Source: Gonapodya sp. JEL0774
Taxonomy: Eukaryota; Monoblepharomycota; Monoblepharidomycetes; Monoblepharidales; Gonapodyaceae
Length of the DNA: 46,871 nt
Assembly: GCA_027604505.1 (NCBI GenBank)
Contig: JADIIX010000154.1
Coordinates: 1 to 46,871 of the forward strand
Direction of reading: 5' to 3'
Positions 15,349 through 26,218 of this stretch are shown here, one piece after another. Position 1 is the first letter of the stretch, and every line of letters begins with the position of its first letter. The position numbers were made by a program, and so were the translations under genes. Under the pieces are notes generated by a model that was given only the letters and a program-made list of their open reading frames with translations, was not told the origin of the DNA and did no database searches.

Positions 15349-16510
15349 ATGGCACAACTGAAACCCGGAGAAGTGAATCTAGGTGTAAGTCAATAACATG
15401 CTTTTAATGGATTCCATCAGAGCATAGGTAACGCCGTCACATGCAATTCCAAACACCCACGGGTGTCGTCCACGATGGCACGACTAGACCACCATCATGG
15501 CGGTGGAATTTAACGGCGGTGTTGTCGTTGGAGCTGACTCGCGGACTACCACGGGATCCTACATCGCCAACAGGTGCGTTTGTTGGAATGGAAGATCGCC
15601 TAAGATTCTCCACAAGCTGAAATAAAACAATCCCTCAAGAGTGACTGATAAGCTTACTTCGGTGCATGAGCAGATTTACTGCTGCCGGAGCGGAAGTGCA
15701 GCTGATACCCAGGCGATTGCGGACATCGTTCACTACTACCTCCAAATGTACACGTAAGTACACAAACCGGGGAAGCTGTAGAACTTTGTGGGACATCCTG
15801 ACCAGTTTCCTCATATTTGAATCCTTTTCCCTGTTTGTCATATTTCAATGGACTAAAGTGTTGAACACAAGGAACCGCCCCCTGTCCATAACGCCGCCGT
15901 CCTTTTCCAGAAGCTCTGCTACTCGAACAAGGACCAGCTAATGGCTGGTATTATCGTGGGAGGCTGGGATAAATACAGTGGAGGGAGTGTGTACAGCATT
16001 CCCTTGGGTGGGTCATTACACAGGGAAAAGTTCGCTATCGGAGGTGGGTGGGCCATTCACAAACTGGAAGAGAGTCTCTGTCGTTAAGTTTCCACGCATG
16101 CACTTCCCAGGCTCGGGGTCGAGTTACATTTACGGTTTCTGTGACTCAAACTACCGGGAGGGCATGAGTCGAGAAGAGTGCGTCAAGTTCACAAAGAACG
16201 GTACGTTCTGTGTTGGTTTGCCACCACTCATGTTTTGAGCGGGGTGAGGGTGATGTGACTAAATAACATCGGTCACCATGGCACCCCATCCTGTTCCCCG
16301 ACACTCCACACAGCTATTGCGCTTGCAATGGCTCGCGATGGATCCTCTGGTGGATGTATCAGGTTAGCAGTAATCGATAAAGCTGGCGTGGAGCGTATTT
16401 TCGTACCTGGAGACCAGGTGAGCTTTTAACTACAATCAACGGTGGTGTTGCTTTGATTGAAGCGAATGCAACTTCGTCATCTTTAGCTCCCGACCTTTTT
16501 CGAGGATTAA
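15349..16510 (+). CDS. PRE3: 20S proteasome subunit beta-1 (caspase-like), PSMB6/Pre3
   Basis: Seven exons: 15349-15384, 15488-15573, 15640-15753, 15859-16043, 16111-16200, 16314-16417, 16487-16510; 212 residues. This is the proteasome core subunit that cleaves after acidic residues. A 12-residue propeptide ends in Gly, followed by the mature N-terminus [11 protein letters not shown]. In mature numbering the catalytic Thr1, Asp17 (GADSRT) and Lys33 (VTDKLT) are all present. Further core sequence includes [23 protein letters not shown] and the late [11 protein letters not shown]. Intron 1 lies exactly between the codons for Gly(-1) and Thr1, so the propeptide is encoded by its own exon. The propeptide is much shorter than in animals (about 34 residues). 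The last exon is only 24 nt and encodes LPTFFED. Confidence 0.95.
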
Positions 16511-16730
16511 ACTGATGTATTATAGAGTTGTTAATGTCATTGCAAATCACAAACTGGAGATAACAATGGACAACAGAGGCGATCTCGATGGGTCTCCCTC
16601 CCGCCACCCACATTTCCCATCAAGTTCGTCCGTCAGATCCACTTTGACGCTCCACCTTCCATTCTCACCGCGAGACGCGTACAAAGTTAGCAGAACCAGA
16701 ACCAGGGAAAGGAGGAGGAGGAAAGGGTCG

Positions 16731-19700
16731 ATGTTCAAGTCAGCCTATCAAGGCGGTGAGCGTAGAGCGAGACAATCTGCTTAGCGCGTGGTAATTATTG
16801 CACAAATGTCAATTTTAGGCCCATCAGTGGAATTGCTCTCCGGTCACGCCCCAGTCCCCTCCACCTGGAAAGCTGTCCCGAAAGGTTCCATCAACAGAAA
16901 CTATGAGCAGGACCTCAAGTCCTTCGCATTGTCTGTGGACGGCATGGGCAAACTGACGCTGCCTAAGGATGAGAAATCTCCACTCTTTCTGACGCAACCA
17001 GTGCTGGTGTTTCAGATTTACACTCCAGATGGTACAACTCTCGGTCTCGAGCTTCTCATCACGACGTTGGCGCATGAAAAGCGACGACTTCAGTTCAATA
17101 CGAATGTGCGAGCAGCGAAAGTTCAACCGACATTCGCAACCTTGCCCCTTGCCTTCGTCAAACGGTGTACCTGGATCAATTTGGCATTCGACTGCGTGGA
17201 CCTGCTCACGCAAATTTGGCCCGGTCAATCGTATAGGTCTCTTGATTATGTGCAAATTCAGGGCGTGTGCCGTATACGGCGAATCTTCACACTTAAACAC
17301 CGCATCGTCGACACTACCGGTGACGACGAAGCAGACCAGTCAGATGCTGAAGTGCAACTCGTAGATGTTGTTCCACGACAACTTGCATTCCCTCTTGCGG
17401 TTGACAGTTTCAATCAAGTCGTGAATCGCTCTCGAATTCGACTGTATGAACAAAAATTCCTGGCTTCCAGAGCGGATCCTCGGTTAGTTTTATCACCGGC
17501 AGAACGAAGAGCACATTTGGCTTTTGGTAGTAAGGCAGTACCGCTACCGTCCCCCGGAACAGATCCTCCGCTCGTGCAGCGTCCTTATGAGGTTCCCAAA
17601 CCACGTCGAACGAAGACAGTCGATGATGTAGGAGACTCAGTAGAAGATGGTGCCGACAACGTTTCAGAACAATCCTCTTCGCGACCTCTCCGACTTCCTC
17701 CAATAAAATCGCGAATAAGTGGGGTCATAGGCACCTCGCAGGGCAGTAGCAGATCGGACTCTGGAGCCCTTTCCGTATCTGGAAATATCTATCGTTCCAA
17801 GGGAATCACACGGGACCGGATACAGAGCTCTCGATCGAGCCACAGTGAAGACAGCTGCATGAGCAGGAGATCGAGGTGGGTGTTGGACCATCTCACGAAG
17901 AAGGTGATCTCTCTCACCGACTATGATTCTGCCAGCGCTCATTCGACAGCGGAAGCTCCGGCCACCGAAGTGGCAAATGTAATGCGAGTATTGTATCAGG
18001 CAGCGGATTCGCAAGTGCCTGTGGAGTCCTCGGTGGAACCAAGCAAACGCAAGTTATTACGAAAGTCTTTGTCCAGAGTTCTACCGGAGCGCGAAGAGTC
18101 TTCTACAGAGGTGTCTTCTCACAATAAAATTGAAATTGAGGAAAAGAGGAGGGAGGAGAGGAAGAAGAAAAAGGCAATGAAATCTGAATCGATCGATTCT
18201 CCCAAAGCGTCCCAAACCATCGACTCCGTGGAGCACGTCCACAAGGACGCCACTACTTTGAGAAATGGCGTTTCGGAATGTCTCAATGATGAGATGGAGA
18301 GTCAAGACAATTGGGGACGGGAATCGGCAATCAATCTTCTTGTTGACTCAACCATGATCCTCGTGGAGACAGCAAACGCGTCAAAGCAGTTGTTCGTGAA
18401 CGACTCAGCAAATGCGTACGTGGAAGTACGGAAACCGGGCATTTCGGAAACGGAATCTCTGCGTGAAGTCGAAGCGGTGACGGCACCTAGGACAGGGATG
18501 CTTTCCAACGAGCGTCTTAGTGACAACGAGCGTCTTAGTGACAACGACCTCTCTGGAACAGTCGAGCACATGACTGACAAAGTGACGCACCACTCGAAGA
18601 CTGAAGACAACAAACCTGACATTGAACCAAAATTGAAAACTTCGCTTTGGGACAACAGCTCCGACATTGTTTTGACGACGTCAGATATCAGACAAAAGCC
18701 AGTTTTTGCTCTGACCACTGTCCACTCCCAGATTGTTTCTGATAAATCACACATCGCAATCTCTGGCGATGCTTCCTTGGATGGAGTCACGGTGTCGCCT
18801 CCAGAAGTAAGATCCGAATTCGGATCTGCATTGATCGCTGCAATACCCCGGAGCTCCAGTCCTTTTGACAATACCCTGCTGACAAATGCCGATTCCTTGC
18901 CACCAACTCCGATCAACTTCTCGTCAGATGCTCGGAGCATTACTTCTGCTCCACACAGCCTGTTGAACGAGTCAAGACTCCAAAATGACTCCGTCCTGGA
19001 GCCCGCGTTTGTTCATTCTCCTTCAACCCCTCCGACACGAGGCACGCTCATAAACCCCCAAGAGGAAGTATCTCCTCTGTCGCTCGCACAAGCTGCTGTC
19101 GTTGAACATGTTTCGTCTTCGGAACCACCAATCGAACCTCCATTTCTGGTGCCACCTGATAAATCCTCAACAGACGTCCACGAGATCGAATCCCCCACCC
19201 CCGTATCACATCAAGTACCGACCCATAATTCCACTGCAACGGTCGTTTTTGAGGAACGAGCAACGCCGAATCAAGAGACGCCTGTGCCCGTTCCCCCACC
19301 CAGGCGGCACTCTGCATTCGTAAATCGGCGATCACACATACCGATACGAGCGCCTCGTGTTCGACACGAAGCTGTTCCGAAGACAGAATCGTTGAATGAA
19401 CATAATGTGAAGGGAGCTACAAACATTGGATTGAACGACGAACAACCTTCTACTCCCGGAACGTGTGTGGAACTCGAGACGTCGACAATGAGAAATGAAG
19501 AACCAAAGAAATGGACGTCATCCAGCACTGATGGCGCTCCAAGCAAGGCAGAAAAGCCAATGATACCCCAGGACACATTGGTGAACGTGCAGCCTGATCA
19601 GTTGCCAGACGATCCAGAGCGCAAGCCCATCCCACCCAACCGCAAAACGGTGCCCGGAACCGACGATCGCACACAAAGCGATCAAAGCGACGATGAAGTG

Positions 19701-19853
19701 GAGCTGGTGTTTGATCACACCTCGAAATGTTGGGTGGACGTAGTGAGTCCAGTTTATCTCTCGTTTGGTTTGAATGTCGAGCGGACCAACTTACCTAAGA
19801 GCTCTTCGTGTGACCAGACCACAGGCCGCCGCTACAAAATTGAATCCGACTGA
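16731..19853 (+). CDS. CFAP20DC: CFAP20 domain-containing protein (CFAP20DC/C3orf67-like), cilium-associated
   Basis: Two exons: 16731-16755 and 16819-19853; 1019 residues. The 25-nt first exon supplies MFKSAYQGG, matching the MFKN-YQGG start of the family, so an apparent ATG at 16788 inside the intron is not the start. Residues 1 to about 180 form a CFAP20 (DUF667) domain with the features VLVFQIYTPDG, TELLIT-type GLELLITTL, a conserved KRRLQF strand, FVKRCTWINLAFDCVDL and CRIRRIFTLK. CFAP20 itself is an inner-junction protein of doublet microtubules; this longer paralogue is found in ciliated lineages. The remaining 840 residues are predicted disordered, rich in Ser, Glu, Pro and Thr, and come from one uninterrupted exon with a perfect 18-nt tandem duplication at 18507-18542. 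Together with kinesin-2 nearby it points to a flagellated host. Confidence 0.85.
18507..18542 (+). repeat. Perfect 18-nt tandem duplication inside the CFAP20DC-like coding region
   Basis: Two identical copies, 18507-18524 and 18525-18542, each encoding NERLSD. A third partial copy follows. It is in frame and lies in the disordered tail. Confidence 0.95.
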
Positions 19854-19972
19854 CTACAACTGGAGGGCGAAGAGGGGGATGAGGAATTGAGCGGAGGGTT
19901 GTGCGACGATCCCAACCAATATTCCATTTATGCATGCAATTTTGTATTCACTCGAGCCACTAGCATAATTAT

Positions 19973-22900
19973 TCAGTGCGGGCCTCTCTTTTGTCGTTTG
20001 GCGTGTTCCCGCTTCCTGTGGTTCTTCTCCTTGGAGCTCATCGTCTTCTTGTTCCACACCTCCCGCTTATGCACCATCATCATAATGTTCTTGGTCTTCT
20101 TCGACTTGACCTTGTTGGTGGTGGATCCCTCGTGTTTCCCCATCCTGGATCCGTACTTTTCCCTCCCTTCCCTACCCGCCTGAATCGACGCCATCCTCTC
20201 CTCCTTGTTCTGCTTCCTCTTGTACCCCCTCAACAACGCATCGGGGTCCACAAAGTCCGCAGGCTCGTCGTGACCGTCGTCGTGCTCGGCGTACTCGCCG
20301 TCCGAGTCCACCTCCACCTCGGCGTGGGGCCGCTTCTTGCCTTTGGCACCGCCGTCCTTAATCCGCATGCCTTGGCCAGAAAGTCGAAGCGCCTCTTTTT
20401 CGATTCGCAGCCGTTTGAGGCGGCGGAAGTCGTCGTCGGTGAGGATCTGCGACAGGGAGGGACGGAACAGCAATGAAACGCAAGGTGAAGTGTTGACAGA
20501 CACGATAGAGAATGAGGGCGATACACATGCGGGCAGTGGATGCAATTGACTACACACCTTTTGCGACTCAATCCGTGGTGCTGCCGGGTCTCGTGCCCTG
20601 TTCGTCACCTCCTCCTCACCGCCCGCGACGTCGTCCTTGGACTTGCTTGGATCTACCGCATCGGCTCTCTCCTCTTCTATCGCCACCAGTTTGGGTACCC
20701 GATCGGCCTTTGAAGCACGTTTCGGTCGCTTTTCGACTTCTTTGGCGGTATCGTGGTCCTCGTCATTGTCCTCGCCTTGCTCCCCGTCCTCCCGGTCGTC
20801 CACACCATCTTCCTCGCCATCGTCCTCTCCATCACTGTCCTCCTCGTCCACGTCCGCCCAAGAATCACCGTCACCGTCATCGTCCTCCTCCTCTCCATCT
20901 CCTTCCTCCCCATCCTTCTCATCATCACTCCCCTCCTCCCCATCCCCATCCACGTCCATCTCCTCCAACATCTCTGCCCCCTCCACCCCCTCCGCCACAT
21001 CCAACTGCCCAAACGCCTTTGCCCTCGCCGTCCCCCTGGCTACCTCGATGGTCCCCACCTTCCCCCTGTGCTTCTTATGCAACAGCTCCGGATTCACGTC
21101 CCTAAACAAGGCCACCAACGCCCTGGTCGCGTTGGTGACGCCCTTTTCCCGATGTCCCTTGTGGTCCACCACCAGCGAGTCCAACAAGTCCCCCGGCATG
21201 GCCAGCGGCTGCCTCGCGCACAGCTCCCGGATAGCGTTGAGCCCGGCCACCACCACCTCAGCGGACCCGTTGGCCCACACGAACCTATCCGCTACGGCCC
21301 TCACGATCTCCTCCGTGGCATCGGGCGGCACGAGCTCGTGGGTCGCCTGGGCGGCACACGCCAGCAAGCGGGTCACGTCCCTCTGGTGCGGGTTGAGGTA
21401 CTTGGCCACAAAGGGGTACACGTTGAGCAAGACCAGCTTGTGTGCGCCCACGAGGCGGGTGATGAGGTCCAGGTGGGCCAGGCGGAGGGGGAACGGGAGG
21501 GTCGCCTGGGACGTGGCGTTGCGGAGGCGGGCAAAGAGTTTCTCTGCCATGGTTTGTGGGTCGTTGAGGAGGTGGAGCGGGGGGAAGGAGAGCGCGGACG
21601 AGGCGGATCCGTGGGCGGCCAGGCGTTCCTTCTTCTTGATGGTGGCCATGGCCTTGTCCAGGCCCCGCTTTTCCGACTTTTTCTTCTTCTTGATGTGCGC
21701 CTGGTGCTTCAACACGTGCAGGTCTGGGACTTCAGTCTCGTGCTCCTCGTCGTCCTGCGGAGCGTCGCCGCCCAAGAAGAAGTTGATGGCCGTGGCGCAC
21801 ACCTTGGGCGAGCTGTGGAAGCACGCCGAACCGATCACGTTGACCGTTTTGGCGTCGTTCCACACGGATTTCTTGTACAGGTCGATCATGACGTCGAGGG
21901 ATTTCTTGCAGGCGATCTGGGCACAGGAGGGGAGGGGGGTGTGGTGGTGGTGGCGGTGAGGAGGCGGGTAGAAAGGAGGACGAACAACCAAACCGCCCCT
22001 TTGCCCCGAACCGCCCCCTTTCCCCAACCCCCCCCACTCCCACACCCACCTCCTCCCCATCGCCCAACATCGTGTACATAAAATTCTGCAAGCTCTTGTT
22101 CAAGGCGTTGTTCTTTCCCATGTGATTAGCCTGCTTGACGTCGGCGACGATGTGGGCGTGCAGGAGGGCACGGAGGGGTTTGTCGCGGCACCGGAAGAGG
22201 AGGAAGAAGAGGGGGAGGAGGCTGGGTAGGGGGGAAGGAGCCATGGGGGCAGGGGGAAGGGGGAGGGTAAGCGGGTGTAAATCGCGTCCCGGTGGACTTC
22301 CTCCTCATGGTCAGGACATGACACGAGAGCAATACGCCTCCAACTGACTCCCTCCCCTTGGTCAGGCCATGGCACAAGAGCAATTCGCCTCCAACTGACT
22401 CCCTCCGTCCCTCGCTTCCCCGGGTCTGGACCTGCCCTCGCGCTCACTTCGACGCACCTCGTCTGCTTGACCAAGTCCCTGTTCCTCAACAAGATGAGAG
22501 CCTGGACCATGGTGCGTCTGAGGTCGGGGGGGATGACCTGGTAGTGGTTTGAGAGGAGGTCAGAGATCTGTTGCGGGAAGAGGCGGCACTGGGAAGGGTA
22601 GCAGGGGGCGACCTGGGGTGTGGGGGTGGTACGGGGTGTGGGTTGGGTGTGGGTGTGAGGTGAATGGGGTGTAATGCAGAGAGAGTGAGCGAGTTGAAAG
22701 GGGGGCAACCAGGGGACATGGCATCATACAAGTCACTCTCGGCGGGGAAATCCCGCTCAAAAAGTCCCCCCAAAAAAAGGCCCCATACACCAAAGGGTCA
22801 AAAAGTCACTCGCGGCGGGGCAAGCCCACATTATCTCGTTCACGCCCGGACAGGCATCATCTGGCAGACGCTCTGGCTGGATACGTACATGAGCGATAAA

Positions 22901-23101
22901 AGAGATCAAGTGGGCAAAGTCGTCTGTGGAATTTGAGTCTGATGGGTTCAAGAGGAACAGGTTGAGTAGAGCGTTGAAGTGGTTGAGCTGGGAGTTGAAC
23001 TCGTTGAGGTATGAGGGGGGGTCGCGCTTGATCAGGTTCTGGAGTTGCGGCAGGTTGAGGTTCAGTGGATCCAGACGCGACCGCGCTGACGACTTGGACA
23101 T
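19973..23101 (-). CDS. SDA1: Sda1 homologue, 60S ribosomal subunit biogenesis factor
   Basis: Five exons on the minus strand: 23101-22889, 22612-22458, 22221-22050, 21916-20558, 20446-19973; 790 residues (yeast Sda1 has 767). It works in the nucleolus on pre-60S maturation and export. Conserved landmarks in order: [40 protein letters not shown] (created by the exon 2/3 join), THIV-like [53 protein letters not shown], a Lys-rich run, then [14 protein letters not shown] and a basic C-terminus [15 protein letters not shown]. Between about residues 440 and 590 there is a strongly acidic Asp/Glu stretch. The last intron (20557-20447, 111 nt) is a multiple of three without stops, so retention would give an in-frame variant. 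Convergent with the CFAP20DC-like gene, divergent from MED10. Confidence 0.93.
22309..22407. repeat. Imperfect tandem repeat, about 51-bp unit, in Sda1 intron 2
   Basis: Two adjacent copies start at GGTCAGG (22309 and 22360) and share the core AATTCGCCTCCAACTGACTC with few substitutions. Both lie wholly inside the 236-nt second intron of the Sda1 gene. Confidence 0.8.
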
Positions 23102-23578
23102 TGGGGCAGGTTGGAGAGCGGAGTACGGGGCCCCAAGCTGTGCTGCTGGACCGTGCAGAAAGGAGAAAGTGAGCGTTGGCTGCGAACTGCGGTCACAGTG
23201 CTGTGGCAACAACTCGACCGTCCAGTTCTTCAATTATTTATTGATCTTCTTTTGTCCGCCTTTTCAATTCAAGCGACGAGTGTGGTATCCTGCACTGGAT
23301 TATTATTACACGCTGGCACCACTCGCTGGGGTCATCAAAACTGAAAAAATAAAGATGTGAAACCTCATACATTCACGATACCCTCTACATCATATAATAT
23401 CATCTGTCTGGGAATTCATGAGAAATGATTTTATGAGGCCAAACTAGTGCTCCTGCAGTAGTGTTGGTTCCCTGGCCTTGGCGGCACATTCGTGCTAGGG
23501 AACCAGAACCAGCCTGACCCTGCAGGCCCCCGCAGACTCCACTCGGCCCACGGCCCCCAGCACAGCAGAGCAGAGCAG
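23102..23578. other. Divergent promoter region of SDA1 and MED10
   Basis: The 477 bp separate two start codons facing away from each other. The sequence contains an A/T-rich centre (about 23230-23405) flanked by GC-rich leaders, including AATAAAGATG near 23347. No gene is evident. Confidence 0.5.
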
Positions 23579-25611
23579 ATGGGAAGCAGGCAGCAGAGTG
23601 GGGCGGGGGCGACAGGAGTTGGGGCAGCAGAGCAGCCGCTTGTGTCGCTGATTGAGTCACTGCGCAGACTGGGAATGGCAGCACAGAACGTCCATCAGGA
23701 CACGCTGGCAAACAACGTCATCCCAAACTACCTGTGGGTGTGTGGGTGTGTGGGTGGTTGCCTCCTTTCCCACCGCCCCACTGGTACCCCCTTCTCCCAT
23801 TCCCCCATTGCCCCCATTGCCCCCATTCCCCAACTCCCATCACTCCCACTCCTCCATCCACCCCACCCACCCCTCCCCCCCACTCACCCACAACCCCCTA
23901 ACCCCTTACACCCCCCAACAATCAGAAACGAAGTCGTCGACCACCTTGCTTCACTCGACGCTCTCTTGGACAACATCGACATCCAAGTCCCTGCGCACCT
24001 CGTAGAGTGAGTCTTCCTGCTTGCAAGATGCCACATGGGTCGGAAAATGGGACATGGGACACCCGAGACGGAGCACGACACCCTCTCAACCAACCACACC
24101 ACTCACCACCCACACCCCAAAACACCCGCCCCCCCGCCCCCCACCACCACTCCAGCGCCGTCGACCACGGCCGCAACCCTGACCTCTACACCAAACACCT
24201 CTTCGAAACCGTCGCAGCACAAAACGCCCGTGAGCGCGGCAAGATCGACGCCGTCAAGGTATGTACGTATGTGTTTTGTGGTTGTGGCTGGCATGCCTGG
24301 GCGGGGTTCTGGGTCCTGGGTCCTGGGTCCCTGGGTTCTGGGTTCTGCCTTTTTGGTTCCCGTATCACCGGGCGGTTCTAGGGTCTTGTGGAGGTTAGTG
24401 GACACACCACTTGACCAGAGACCGGGACCCCGGGCCGTGGACCGTGGTCGAGCCAGCACCACCACGAACGCGCCGACCATGGACAATGGACAATGGAGCA
24501 TGGAACGAGTGTCGACACCAGAGTGGGCGTGGGATAGGCTGAGGCAGTGAAGAGGATGGGACCGTGGTTGAGCATGCACAAGGAACGGAACGACCATGGA
24601 CCGTGGACCACGGAACGAGCGTCGACACCAGAGTTGTCGTGGCAAGACCGAGGAGTTGGAGGGGATACGGAACAGCGTGGATGCGGGACGGCGAGAGGCC
24701 GAGACGGCGAGACGGGCGGAGCGACCGCACGCACACCCACACGCGCACCAGAGTCTCGAGGCACACACCACCACCGCCACCGTGGCAGCGGTCTGTTTCG
24801 CACAGTCATGCCGCACGCCGCACGCCGCACACGGGCCGGCGAGCGGGACCGGTGTGTTCCCCATTCTCCGTTTCCAGTTCCATGTCTGTCATGTGGTGTT
24901 GCTCTCGCAATCCTTTCTGAACACCGACCCCCTGACCCCCTGACCACCCCACCCCCCACCCCTGTTCCGCACTCCGCTCCTCGCTTCCCGTCCTGTCCCG
25001 CGCCCCGCCCCATGGTCTGCATGCATGCTCATCCACACCCTCACCGTCCCCCGCACCTCACGCCTCACCGTTCATACCTTCCACCGTTTCCCCCCCGCCC
25101 CCACAAGACCCTCCGCGCCTCCCTCACCCAAGAACTCCGGTCCTTCATCCCCGAGCACGAGTTTGTGGAGCACGAGCGGGAGCGGGTGGGGCGGCGGGAG
25201 GGGGAGGAGGAGGGGGAGGACGGGACGGGGCGGAGTGCTGGCGGGCAAGGTATTGGAGAGGGAGAGGGAGAGGGAGAGGGAGAGGGAGAGAGAGAGGGAC
25301 GGGCAGTGGGGACGGGGACGGGGATGGGGACGGGGACGGACGCCGAGTCGACACTGGCACAGCCACCCACGAAACTCGAGCCAGACACACACACCCACAC
25401 CCACACCCAGCTCGTCACCTCCACCTCCACCGGCACCACCAGTACCTCCACCGCATCACAACCCCCACCACCACCCACGACGGCCAAGAAGGCCACAGAG
25501 ACCGAACCGGCGGGAACCTCAACCGCACCTCCACCACCCACGACGGCCACGACGACCGCGACAAAGACCGAACCGGGGGAGGCGGCGGTGAAGGTGAAGA
25601 TGGAGTCGTAG
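23579..25611 (+). CDS. MED10: Mediator of RNA polymerase II transcription subunit 10
   Basis: Four exons: 23579-23733, 23926-24006, 24156-24258, 25108-25611; 280 residues. It is a middle-module Mediator subunit (yeast Nut2). The conserved core is residues 17 to about 130: LVSLIESLRRLGMAAQ, LNEVVDHLASLD, IQVPAHLVDAVDHGRNPDLYTK and KTLRASLTQELRSF. The diagnostic D-x-GRNPDLYTK is restored only by splicing exons 2 and 3. MED10 is normally about 135-160 residues; here a 150-residue tail follows, built from simple-sequence DNA: Gly-Glu repeats, Gly-Thr repeats, a Thr-His run, and Pro/Thr/Lys-rich stretches. Intron 3 is 849 nt, far longer than its neighbours, and contains degenerate direct repeats. 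The start at 23579 is the first ATG in frame and follows a GC-rich leader. Confidence 0.88.
24307..24348. repeat. Short tandem repeat (GGGTCCT/GGGTTCT) in MED10 intron 3
   Basis: About six copies of a 7-nt GGGTCCT-like unit follow the donor site closely. It is simple-sequence DNA within the unusually long third intron. Confidence 0.75.
24441..24655. repeat. Imperfect direct repeat of 110-120 bp in MED10 intron 3
   Basis: Blocks starting ACCGTGGT at 24441 and 24561, and GTCGACACCAGAG at 24511 and 24621, recur in the same order with 110-120 bp offset. Each copy also contains shorter CATGGACAATGG-like or CCATGGACCGTGG units, so the array looks minisatellite-derived. Confidence 0.75.
25252..25300 (+). 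repeat. (GAGGGA)n coding microsatellite in MED10 exon 4
   Basis: About six near-perfect GAGGGA units encode alternating Gly-Glu in the MED10 tail, followed by GGGGAC repeats encoding Gly-Thr. The register is multiple-of-three, so length changes would keep the frame. Confidence 0.85.
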
Positions 25612-26218
25612 AGCGGGGGGCCAGGGTGGAGGGCGGTGGGTAGCGGGTGGGTGGTTGGTGGTTTGTGAGAGGGCGATGGGCGACGGGACGGGGTCTCGGG
25701 GTGGATGTTCGATGTGGAGTGTGGTCTGTGGTGGACATGGACGAGGACGACGCCGTGGTGAATTGACTTTTTGGTGACTGGGTTGGGACTTTTTTCTCCA
25801 TTCTGTTCTTTTTTGCTTTCGTTGGTGTCTCCTTCGATGGTTTGATTTTTCCTCCTTCGTCTTTTGTGTGTGTGTGTGTGTGTTTGTGTGGTCTCTTTTG
25901 TGTACATTCTGGTGACAAACGCACGCAGTACCTGAAATACATACCCCGCATCGCGCACCTGAAATCTGAACATCTGATTCAACGCGCCGCCGCCCTACAC
26001 AGTATGCACACCTCACACCCGACCGACCCACCCCGCACCGCTCATGCCCAACTTCCCCCTTCCCCCCTTTCACGTCCCTGTACATCTCAGTGAGTTTGGG
26101 ATAGGTCTCACCTGGAAGATACACAATAGATAGAGGTTCCGTTCGTTACAGTCCCGTGTCGTGAGGACCGCGTCGTGCCATAACCCCGACCCCAAGGCCC
26201 CCCTCCCCGCCCTCGCGC
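25612..26218. other. Intergenic region between convergent MED10 and EBP genes
   Basis: This holds the 3' flanks of both genes. A (GT)n dinucleotide run lies at about 25865-25890, with T-rich DNA before it. Nothing else gene-like was seen. Confidence 0.5.

Noticed and set aside
20637-22081. Long plus-strand open frames of about 440 codons opposite Sda1
   Set aside because: They are mirror frames of the acidic, GC-rich Sda1 exon and give Ser/Pro or Leu/Val repeats without domain structure.
24547-25036. Long frames on both strands in the MED10 intron region
   Set aside because: They result from GC-rich repeat sequence, have no conserved motifs, and overlap a well-supported intron.
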